From Spinellus fusiger (taxonomy: Eukaryota; Mucoromycota; Mucoromycetes; Mucorales; Phycomycetaceae): 64,000 bases of DNA. Of the stretch, positions 24,466 through 33,801 are shown piece by piece; the first letter of the stretch is position 1, and each line of letters opens with the position of its first letter. The notes beneath the pieces are model-generated. The model saw nothing but the letters and a program-made list of their open reading frames with translations, did no database searches and was not told the origin of the DNA. The stretch is taken from NCBI GenBank assembly GCA_025094145.1, contig JALLLS010000028.1, positions 345,763 to 409,762 on the forward strand, read 5' to 3'. The position numbers and the translations under genes were made by a program.

Positions 24466-26049
24466 ATGGAAGCAATAGACATCCCCTTGGATACACCCAA
24501 ACCACAGCCCACACGATGGCTGAATAAGAATTCAACAATAAAACCACGCAAAGTAGATATCGAACTTCAGCGTATCAAGAGTCTGGCTGTAGTGTCTGTT
24601 CTCAACAAGGCCTTTGACTCGGAAAACACAGATATATCTACCATCGTACGACAGAGATCTGCCTCAGTAGTGGAGCCTACAGACAAGGGAGTGCGCAGTC
24701 ATAGTCAGCCTTCTGAAGACGCCCACCGATCCTCCCCACGTGCACTGTCTGCAACACAACGACTCAAGACACAGGAGTTGGTGGCACTTGAGAATGAGTT
24801 GGTGGACATGTTTAGTAGTATTCTAAGTGAGGCAGAGGCCCATGCTCAGTGCAAATTAAAGCCATGGACTCCTGAAACTGACAAGAATCAAGACATTTCA
24901 TTGGATACTGTAGACACTGGAATGAGAAACACACCAAAAAGAGACAGAGAAAGGGGGCAACAAACACAGGAACAAACACAGGAACAAACACAGGAGCAAA
25001 CACAGGAGCAGCAGCAGCTGATACAAACAAAACTTGCTGCCTATCTTAGAGAGAAGGAGTTGGAGACCATCAAAGTACGTGAGCTGTCGAAACTTGTTCT
25101 CTATCAGGAACAGTTTATTAGTCAACTGGAAACAAAGCTCGACAAAATGCACCAGGAGAATGTTCAGCTGCACCAAAGAATAGAGCAGCAGGTGGACAGA
25201 GATACAATGAAGGATGTCCAAGGCCTTTCTGATACTCGTCATCATATCTCTGTACAATTGCAGGACATTTGGGATGTGCTATTAAAGAGTGAAGAAAAGA
25301 CAGACTGGGGAATACATCAAACAAAGGCATTGAGTGCAGAATGTAAAGAACAGCGTCGGTGCATTGATACTAAGTTGACGGTACTGGAACAGCGCATGGG
25401 TCTTCCCCACACATCCCACACGTCCCACACGTCCCACACATCCCACTACCCAATCCAGACACTTCCTCGTACATGGCCACGTCGTAACAGTGTTCCTGTA
25501 CTTGCCAGAGGGCACTATGGCCCCTACAGACACAGCCTACAGAGTGCCGTCTCTGTGGAAGACGACGATTGCACCCTCACAACTGAACAATCCTCCTACT
25601 CCTCCTGCAGTCTGTCTGGCATTCCCCGCCCATCTGAAGGACCTATCCACAGTCGCCGACGAAGCAGTGGCCAGGATCGACGGTCCTACATTGCACGCTG
25701 GGCAGGCAGTGCCACCCTCCCTCCTGCAGCACCTCCTCCCACAGAACCCCTCCCACCCATTCCCACTGCCCTTAGACCCATGTCTGTGGATGCCTACTCC
25801 CAGCAGGAACCTGTGGATACTTATAAGGAATTCACAGAGCAAATTCATGCACGCTTTGGTATGTCAAAGGAAATGGATGATTTGAGAGTGTGGCAGCCCA
25901 GTGATCTTGAGGCTATTCAGAAGAGAGCCCAGGCAAGATGGAAAGAAGACCCTGAAGGAAGATTGAGTGATCCTCGAAGACATAGCACACTGTCGAGTAA
26001 AGCAAGTCCTGCCTTTTGGAGGGGAATGAAGAAGAAGTTGCGTGTTTAA
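24466..26049 (+). CDS. Unrecognised coiled-coil protein, 527 residues
   Basis: Intronless ORF starting MEAIDIPLDTPKPQPTRWLNK and ending in a basic FWRGMKKKLRV. I do not recognise the family. Visible features: a basic N-terminal segment; a helix around residues 95-125 (TQRLKTQELVALENELVDMF); a TQEQ repeat (about residues 165-185); a coiled coil with heptads (about residues 185-285, AYLREKELETIKVRELSKLVL onward); a HTS repeat (about 315-325); a Ser/Arg-rich stretch with SRRRSSGQDRRS; Pro-rich PPAAPPPTEPLPPIP; and a C-terminal helix (YKEFTEQIHARFGMSKEMDDL). The composition suggests a cytoskeletal or polarity scaffold, but that is a guess. It has consistent codon use and a CT-rich upstream region, so it is probably real. 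Confidence 0.7.
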   Translation: MEAIDIPLDTPKPQPTRWLNKNSTIKPRKVDIELQRIKSLAVVSVLNKAFDSENTDISTIVRQRSASVVEPTDKGVRSHSQPSEDAHRSSPRALSATQRLKTQELVALENELVDMFSSILSEAEAHAQCKLKPWTPETDKNQDISLDTVDTGMRNTPKRDRERGQQTQEQTQEQTQEQTQEQQQLIQTKLAAYLREKELETIKVRELSKLVLYQEQFISQLETKLDKMHQENVQLHQRIEQQVDRDTMKDVQGLSDTRHHISVQLQDIWDVLLKSEEKTDWGIHQTKALSAECKEQRRCIDTKLTVLEQRMGLPHTSHTSHTSHTSHYPIQTLPRTWPRRNSVPVLARGHYGPYRHSLQSAVSVEDDDCTLTTEQSSYSSCSLSGIPRPSEGPIHSRRRSSGQDRRSYIARWAGSATLPPAAPPPTEPLPPIPTALRPMSVDAYSQQEPVDTYKEFTEQIHARFGMSKEMDDLRVWQPSDLEAIQKRAQARWKEDPEGRLSDPRRHSTLSSKASPAFWRGMKKKLRV

Positions 26050-26517
26050 TAAATAGTGCTGCTGCCGGTCAGCAAAATAAATTATACTATATCAATACCA
26101 CATCAACTCTGTCTTTTTCATTGGTCTTTTTCATGTGTGTAGAGATGAATGGGTGCATGGATTGAAGTAGCCCTTTCTTATAACAAGTGTGGGGCTGTGG
26201 CAGGGTGGGCGTGGTTGGAATTCACAGAGTCACCGTAGAGTGTGGCTTATGGAGGCAAAGGATATATTCAGATCCCGATGGGATGCACCGCGTTTTGCAG
26301 GTAGCTAGTCTTCTTCACCAAGGCCTTCTCTTTCACCGCATTGGTAAGCAGCCCCCTTTCCTTTAGCCATGCATCCATCCATCCCTCCAGTCAGATACGC
26401 ATGCATCCAACCTTCATCCCCTCTTCCGTCATGACGTCCACTTCATTTTTATATATAAATGAAAACATATGAAGAAGAAGCAATATTAAAATACCCTCCT
26501 CATTGAACAGAACCACC
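26050..26517. promoter_or_regulatory. eS10 promoter region
   Basis: 468 bp. It contains a TATATATAA-like motif at about 26450, 65 bp before the eS10 ATG, and a CCACC context immediately before the ATG (ACCACCATG), which fits a highly expressed gene. Confidence 0.5.
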
Positions 26518-27086
26518 ATGCTTATTTCCAAGGAAAACCGCAAAACCATTTACGAGGCTCTCTTCAAGGGTAATTGAATTGAATAGTCATTACCCCTTCA
26601 AAAAAAAGAAACAACCCCTTTTTGGCTAATACCCAAGTAGACGGTGCCTTGGTGGCTGCCAAGGACTTCAACGCTCCCAAGCACTCTGAGTTGGAAGTCC
26701 CCAACCTCGAGGTCATCAAGTCCATGCAGTCCTTGACTTCCAAGGGTCTTGTCAAGACTCAGTTCTCTTGGCAATTCTACTACTACACACTCACTGATGA
26801 GGGTATCAACTACCTCCGTGAGTACTTGCACTTGCCCCAGGAGATTGTTCCTGCTACCATGAAGAAGGCTGTGCGTGCTGCTGCTCCTCGTCGTCCTTTC
26901 GGTGGTGAGGGCCGTGAAGGTGCTCGTCCTCGTGGTGACCGTGATGACTACAGACGCAAGGAGGGTGCTTCCGGTGACTTCAAGCCTGAGTTCCGTGGTG
27001 GTATGGGTAAGTTTGATTCAACAAGAAACATAAAAACAGTCACTTATCGTTGGGATCCTACTTTAGGCCGTGGTCGTCGCGAGTAA
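26518..27086 (+). CDS. RPS10: 40S ribosomal protein eS10
   Basis: Small-subunit ribosomal protein at the head/beak, near the mRNA entry. Three exons, 26518-26569, 26641-27006 and 27067-27086, give 145 residues. [27 protein letters not shown] matches the family start; then [30 protein letters not shown] and [26 protein letters not shown] form the winged-helix core. The Arg/Gly-rich tail ends FRGGMGRGRRE. The acceptor was taken at AAGTAG|ACGG because it gives the conserved KDGALV; using AAG|TAGACGG would add one Val. The last exon encodes only six residues plus stop. Confidence 0.96.
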
Positions 27087-29166
27087 ATTGTAGGTGGCAT
27101 GGAGACATCAACACCCCCTTCATTAATAAATAACAGTCATTTCAACAGCAACAGTAACAACAAAAAGTAAAGTAGACTTGTGGTTTCATTATTTGGTGTT
27201 GTGTAAACTGATCCGTGTATCCAACAAGGATGTCGTATTTATATTTCATAAGTCTAGTTTACTCTTTAAATGTCACTTAGTTATTGTCCTCTACATCTCA
27301 TGGGCATCATTCATGATGAAGGTGATAGTTTTATATTGATTTCTTTTTCTTTCCAATGTCCAATCTATTCTACACAGTCAAGGACATGTTGATGATAATG
27401 ATAATGATGATAATGTGTTGAACACTTCATGACAACCTCAGTGTACTCTATCTATTAAGAAGGCGCTATCCTAGCCCTATAGCCTATCTGATAGACAAGT
27501 ATATTTATTCTCAATGATATCTATTCATCTCAAGAACTGTGTCTAGCTGAGAAGAAAAAGAAAAAGGATACAAATGAAATGTGTCGAAAGAAAAGGTTGA
27601 GCATATAGTAGAAAGTACTCTAGGTAAATAAAGACTCGTTTTCCTATTAGTAAAATAAAGAGATACGTATCCTATGTAATAATACACAGTCTTATGGACG
27701 ATGGATCCCAACTATTTTATTTTCAGTTGATAAAACAACCTTGGACTTATCCAACCTTTTACAAGGTATTATTAGTATAGAAACCCAATCCTACAGATAA
27801 AGTATTAAGGCATCTGTTGATCATTTACACACCTTCCTGACTTGCGTCTACATAAAGATTACAACATGTAATTATAATTTCAAAGTCTAATTTTAGATGA
27901 AAGACATATAAACAAACTCTGGCTCTACACTCCATTTAGTGATAATAGTAGAGTGCAATAAATACATCTTTATCATACACAATGGACTGCTTTTTGATAA
28001 GCTTATAAAGAAAAACATGATACACACAAGATCAAACCTGTCTAGTTTCAGGGGCAGCTCATCTATGGTGTGCTCTTCAGTATCAGAATATAAACCTAAA
28101 TTTCCTTGGCAGTCATGAATAATGCCTCGTAGCAATAAAATTAGGCTAAAATTAGTTTTGACGGACTTCCATGGCATGTGGTCGTCGGTCTATTTTCTTC
28201 GTTTTTTTTTTTTTATTTATTTAAATTTTCTTTATTTTTGTATTTAGCTTTTATGGGCACTAATAATATCCATGGCACCAGGCGTCAGTGGAGTAAGAAA
28301 CGAGTATTCTTACTTTGGCTGCTGAAAGAAAGAGTGGTTGGAGTGGTGAAAAAGACGGTGGTATTATCAAGACATAGAACATAGTCAAGAATACATTCTT
28401 AACACCTTTACACTCTCAACTGTGAAATCTCTTCAAGAGTTTCTTTTGTTTCAAACAGATATTATTGAGTCAATTCTGAAGACTTTTGTATTCATAAAGA
28501 CTGTAATGTACAATAGTCAATCTTCAGTAGTGTGCTACATCAGTCATTGACTTCTTTTTGCATTACAATAGAATAGTTATTAGTATTATAAAGAAGAAAT
28601 TCTAGTCTGTATGCAGTTGAACATTATTTTCCAATGAAAGCCTAGAAATGTCCTTGCTCATGATTGCAGTGAATGTAAAACTCATAGATTTGTTGTGAGT
28701 GTACTTATCTTTTTATTATTACTGTTAGTTACATTAAGAGAGAAGACTTTTAGTATTTTATTTTAGTTAACAAAAGTTCAAGTCATAGTTTCATAGGGGT
28801 ATACAAGCAAGAAGGCGTAAGTAGCAACACATAATATTCAAAGTTCAATCAGTCATCATTCAGGGGGCTATCTACAAGACAATAAGAAGTAAGCAGAAAA
28901 AATAGTAAGCCTAAGCCAAGTTATAAAAAGAAAAGAGAGAATATATTTAGGTTTTCATTGTGTCCTTGAATATGTAGAAGTACAAAAGATAATCCATCAA
29001 AGTAAGTATACAAACAGTCAAGGAAAGTCACAGTGCTAATGCTAATGCTAATGCTAATAACAACAACTTCATGCACTGAGTACTCTTCTTTGTGCAGTTA
29101 AGATGGTGTCATTCAATAAAGAGTCTGTGCTTTAGTGTACTAATATCTCTTTCTCTGTTATAAATA

Positions 29167-29208
<42 letters not shown>

Positions 29209-29576
29209 CAATGAGATAAATCACTTTCTGAATAATAATTTGGGTTTGACAGGAACACATCATAGAAAGTTCTTACAAAGTTCTTCTAGAGGTATTTTTC
29301 AAACCATAAACTATTTTATTGGCTGAAAAAACGCCGTGTATTGCTTTTAAAGTTTAGTATTTATTTACACAAAGATCTTTAGGATATAAAAAGAAATGGT
29401 CAAACTACAATTGTTTAAAAATGATGAATCGATTTGAAAAGGAGCAAAGATAAATTATGTATTCATGTTAGTTTTTAAACAAATAAAGATTATGCAGATT
29501 TACCTGTAAATATCTAAATCCCAGAGGAAACCAACCTCGATGTGGCGATATATGATATGAATACGAATAAGAATAT
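27087..29576. other. AT-rich gene-poor stretch
   Basis: 2.5 kb with no supported gene. It contains an (AATC)n microsatellite (29167-29207), a GCTAAT repeat (29034-29057) and poly-T near 28202. ORFs are under 100 codons and lack recognisable motifs. Confidence 0.5.
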
Positions 29577-29786
29577 CTATTCTTTTCTACAGAATGGAGC
29601 TGGTCGGTAGAGACCCTTTAACTCCTCTTCTGCAATTGTATAGATATTCTTTGATGCATTCACATCTCTGTTCCAAACAATTCCACAACCTTGGTAAGCG
29701 TGGATACTGTTGAAATTTACTAATACCTCAGTGAGGATATTTGTGTTATAAGTGTGGCAGATCTTGAGAACAAAACGAAATTTCAC
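29577..29786 (-). pseudogene. Relic of a Fanzor/TnpB-type endonuclease, C-terminal zinc ribbon and RuvC-III end
   Basis: Only about 70 residues remain. They read KFRFVLKICHTYNTNILTE, then SIHAYQGCGIVWNRDVNASKN followed by IYTIAEEELKGLYRPAPF. The NRDVNASKNI block is the signature end of the RuvC domain of TnpB/Fanzor proteins (the Asp is the last catalytic residue), and the Cys positions before it form the zinc ribbon. Here the first CxxC is CHTY and the second is reduced to a single Cys before Gly, so the ribbon is damaged. Stops upstream remove the rest of the protein. Eukaryotic Fanzors are RNA-guided nucleases carried by transposons; this copy is dead. Confidence 0.68.
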
Positions 29787-30365
29787 AATTCATTTGCTTA
29801 ATCAGAACTACCAAAGTAATGCAGACTACAACAACATTCTAGAAAGAAAAAGAATTGCTTAAAGAACAGTTGCCTAGTTACCAGTTGTGCTCAAATCGTG
29901 TGTTGTGTTCCTGTTCATGTACATTCTTTGATTTCCCTAGACTAGCCTTTGTACTAATACTCTATTTTTTAGTCCCTGCTAGAGACCAAACTACTACAGA
30001 TTCATCTCTCTAGTGGTCCTGTTGATAATTACAGTGCCCTCTATTACAGATACTTGCAAACCTTTTGATTTTTAAACACAGATCCATAAAAGGGCAAAAT
30101 TTGGGACCCTCGTAAAAGGAAGGAGGTATCGCTGATTTAAAGCTAGAAAAATCTTTGGGTGTGTAGACAGAATTCTAAAAAAGAAAAAAGAAAAAAGAGA
30201 GATATATCATCTACCTGAAGACTAGAATAGTTTATTTAAATACAAATAAAAAAGAAAAGAAAAATAGTATTTGATAGAATATACACTTTTTTTTATTTAA
30301 TAGTTGGAGTCATGTATCTTTGGATTTGTTCAAGACAGCTCATGGATATAAAAGAACATGAACAT
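29787..30365. other. AT-rich spacer
   Basis: 579 bp between the Fanzor relic and the protease-like gene. No further Fanzor coding sequence is apparent on either strand, and there is no clear terminal repeat. Confidence 0.45.
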
Positions 30366-32133
30366 TTAATAGGACTGAGAGCTATCCTTGATAAGAATAG
30401 TTGCGGCACTGAAAGGGTTTTTTGGAATAGCCAAGCCAATTTGTTTAGCGATGGGATCAAAAGATACATAAAAGTTGCTCAAGAAAGACTCTCCTAGTCC
30501 CCACTCGTCACTACCATGGTTAGGCCTAACCATGGTAGTGCATGGTTGGCCGACTCCGCCTCGGATGCTCCATACGTCAGCAGGAATGGAGACACGAATA
30601 TTACCAAGATCAAAAGAAAGATCAGGAAGAGAAGAGAGCCTGTCACAGTCTACAACATATGATCTAGTGGTGGAGTCATATGTGGCATCGAGTGTAGCAT
30701 GAATGGCAGCCACTGTTTTTGCAGGACCACTGATAAACAGACTGCTGCTGTCTACATAGCCCAATGTATTTGGTTTCAACTGTAAATCATAGAGATTGCC
30801 AATGCTGAGGTTGTTAAGAGCGACCTTCCAGTAGCGAGTAGGGCCGTAATTGGAGGTGGGGAGAGAAAAGTAATACATTTTGCCTGTGTAGAGAGAATGA
30901 TCGATACCGCCAAGAATAAAAAGACCAGTGTCAGCCTCCCATCGCTTCCGACCTCTAGGTGGGGTAGCAATTTTACTTGTACCAAACCCACCAGAGAAGT
31001 TGATTGTATTCGTATACCGCTTAGAATGGCCACGCTTAGTAAAATCTATTTTAAATGATAAGTTTATGTGAAACATATTTGTACATCATCAAAAAGAAGA
31101 GAAACAATAGTTTAGGCACCAAGGTAGGTCTAAAGCTACTTACTTCTTTGGTGAATACCTGTTTGAATAGAGTAAGTTACTATAAGAAATAGTCGTCTGA
31201 CTTACCATCGTTTCCGAATGTACTCCAGTCAATGAAACCTTCCTCATTAAATCCACCTAGCCCAATATAACCGGCTATTCAAAGAGCAGTGGGGTTAGAA
31301 ATAGGTATGGATAGGCCAGATTATTCTCTGTTGTACTTGCATGATACCCGTGTACCAATGTTGGATACGCTGTAAGCAGAGCCTATTGTGTAGTCTGTAA
31401 ACTGTATACCAGCAAGCTCCACCGAGTCCTATTCAATAAGAGAGTGTAAAGAGTGTTTTATGAGTCTCTTTTTTTTTTAAAAAAAAAAAATTAATAGTAA
31501 TAGTAATAGTAATAGTAATAATAATAATAGAAACAGAAACAGATAAATAGGTTTATACAAAATTAATGATTTCTTACACGATAGAGGTCAATATCTATGC
31601 ACTTATCACCTCCATATTTGACAGAATGCTTTTCATTTTGCGATACAGCAGTTTGTGATATGCTGGGATCATAAAGTGGACGATTGTAGGATCTACATTC
31701 ATCTGTATAACACTAAAGATAACCATTACATAAGATTAGTTATCGTTGGCGTCATTTTTAGTTATACCTTTGTGGAGGGAACCCAAGTAAGTGGTGTGTT
31801 GTAGTCAAATAACACTGTAAACTCTTGAGCAGGTGTTCCTGAAAATAGAGATTAGACGCACTGGTTCCCCCTATGTCAAAATGGCATCTTGGGTGTAAAA
31901 GGGAAATAATGGCTCACCGATCTTTAATTTTCCAGCAAACTGTACATAATAAAGTGAATCATCTATCAGCATAATGTATTGTTGTTTACCAGTCCATTGT
32001 CTGATATAAGTTCCTGGGTATGGATTCCTAAATTGTCGTCTATGGTCCACCTTCTTTCTACAGGGATTCGAACAAGATGCCCATGAATAACTGTAGAAAT
32101 AGCTGCTGAGATAAGCAGTAGTGTAAAGTGCAT
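30366..32133 (-). CDS. Pepsin-like aspartic protease homologue with altered active-site loops
   Basis: Multi-exon gene of the A1 aspartic protease fold, probably secreted. The ATG at 32133 gives a signal peptide (MHFTLLLISAAISTVIHG). Conserved landmarks follow: YYVQFAGKLKIG|TPAQEFTVLFDYNTPLTWVPS (exon 31845-31769), CYTDECRSYNRPLYDPSISQT, IGLGGFNEEGFIDWSTFGND, then a 236-codon exon with DTGLFILGGIDHSLYTGKMYYF, LGYVDSSSLFISGP and LSNFYVSFDPIAKQIGLAIP. The first catalytic motif, normally DTGS, is DYNT, and the second, normally D[ST]GT, is DSSS: both Asp remain but each following Gly is gone. The frame is lost once between the signal-peptide segment and YYVQF (near 31990). It may be a non-catalytic protein or a decaying gene. 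Confidence 0.78.
30509..30540. repeat. 32-bp perfect palindrome inside the protease-like exon
   Basis: CACTACCATGGTTAGG followed immediately by its reverse complement, with no spacer, centred between 30524 and 30525. On the minus strand it encodes TTMVRPNHGS within the C-terminal lobe. The next outward bases do not pair. Confidence 0.97.
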
Positions 32134-33032
32134 TTTTGAGTAGAAAGCTAAGAATCAATAGAATATTCAGGTATATGAAAATGAAAATGAAAAACAAGAA
32201 AGTTTTATAGTCATGTCAAGAAAGTGTAACCCTACACTGCCCAGAACCCTAGGGCTATACTCTGAATGGAGTTAGAACTATTTTTATGCCTTACGATCGT
32301 GGTTTCATTCAAAAATAAGATTTGGTAAAACAGAATAGACAGCAGAGTAGGTTGTTTTGGAGTCAAAGTGACAAACCATTCTTATTCTTCTCATCTTTCT
32401 TTCTTTCTTTTAGCATGGAGAAAGAGGAAAAATGTAATGTGTAGTATGAGGCTTTGGAGTGGTACAGCATGGTACCACTTACTACACCGACTTTGTAACT
32501 TTCTTATCTTTCAAGTATGAAGTGTATATCTGTTTTAGTTTGTATTTATTTATTTATATATTTATATAAAACAATGCTATGTGCATCCAGTTAAAAGTGA
32601 TCACAAAAAGATAGTAATAAGATAGAGAAGACTAGAGACATAGTCATTAATAGAGATCCAATGTGTCTATAGATAGATAGATAGATAGATAAATAGATAG
32701 ATTTGTGATAACCATTTGAATAAAGTATCTACATACTTATACACATATATTCATTAACTACCGAATCTTTATAAATGTATTATAAAAAGGGTCTGTATTA
32801 CGACAATAAAGAGAAAGAAGATAGAGAGAAAACAGTATTACATGAGTCAAGATAGAGTAGAAGATAAATAGTAGTGTTAGAAGAATGACCTACGATGACT
32901 ATAGAAAAGACACGTGAGATAAATGGTAATAGAATCCTAGAGTGAGAAGCCTTTCAAGAGAAAATTCTGAATAAAAAAAGATAATAAAAAAGGAGGAAAC
33001 TTCAAACATCAAACAACAACTACACTCATAAG
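32134..33032. other. Spacer between protease-like gene and GPI protein gene
   Basis: 899 bp, AT-rich, with a (GATA)n microsatellite at about 32671-32700. No gene seen. Confidence 0.45.
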
Positions 33033-33801
33033 TTAATGCAATATGTAAGCAGCCATTGCACCCATAATAAGCAATCCAGAGTTGACTTGCAAGGTGTTAG
33101 CAGGCGATTTTGCGATACTAGGGGTAGCAGATGCAGTGGCAGATGCGGAGTGAGTGCTGATAGGAATAATAGTAACTGCAGAAGTCGGGGGTGTCCAGCT
33201 GCTCCAAATAGATGAACTAAAATGGTTCAAGTCAATAAAATAGCAGTATAGATTAGAGTCAATAGAATCAAATATGTGCTTATTTATATAAGAACACTTA
33301 CGCATTAGCACCAGGCATAGCACATGCGCTTGTAGTGATACTTTGTTGGGTGGCTCTTCCAACATCATTAGGGCAGTTGTTCCAACACGAAAGCTTCACT
33401 GTATGCCACTATATAAAAATAAATAAACTTAATTATTCAAATGTGTATTTTACTTACTCGACACAAACATGCATAGTCTTTAGGCATAGACATTGGATAA
33501 TATACAAGAGGTTAAATTGAGCCAGTAGTGAAATATAGATAGATAAAAGTTAGTGCATGGAGGATGGTAGTGAAATTTTTTATTTACCTGTAGTAATACA
33601 CGTCTTAATATAAGTATCTTCATTCTGTAGACACTGGTTGAAGCTAATCAATTAACGTTAGACATTATATCGAAACAAAAGCCAATATCAAATAACCTAC
33701 ATTCCAGCAACAGCACACTCGGTTACATTCTGAGCCAATACATATTGTCTAAAGGTAAGAGCAGCAACAACAACAGTATTCAAGACAGTGATGAACTTCA
33801 T
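33033..33801 (-). CDS. Small secreted Cys-rich protein with GPI-type C-terminus (CFEM-like)
   Basis: Five exons. The signal peptide is MKFITVLNTVVVAALTFRQYVLAQ (start 33801). Joined exons give NVTECAVAGI|FNQCLQNEDTYIKTCITT|DYACLCR|WHTVKLSCWNNCPNDVG|...SACAMPGANA, with eight Cys spaced like small fungal CFEM-type cell-surface proteins. A Ser/Thr/Ala-rich stalk follows and the end is hydrophobic (LLIMGAMAAYILH), as in GPI-anchored proteins. The exon at 33458-33477 is only 20 nt long; without it the DYACLC motif, which aligns with the conserved (D/Y)xxCxC of such proteins, is lost. Role unknown; surface adhesion or haem/iron binding are possibilities for CFEM proteins but are not shown here. Confidence 0.75.
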
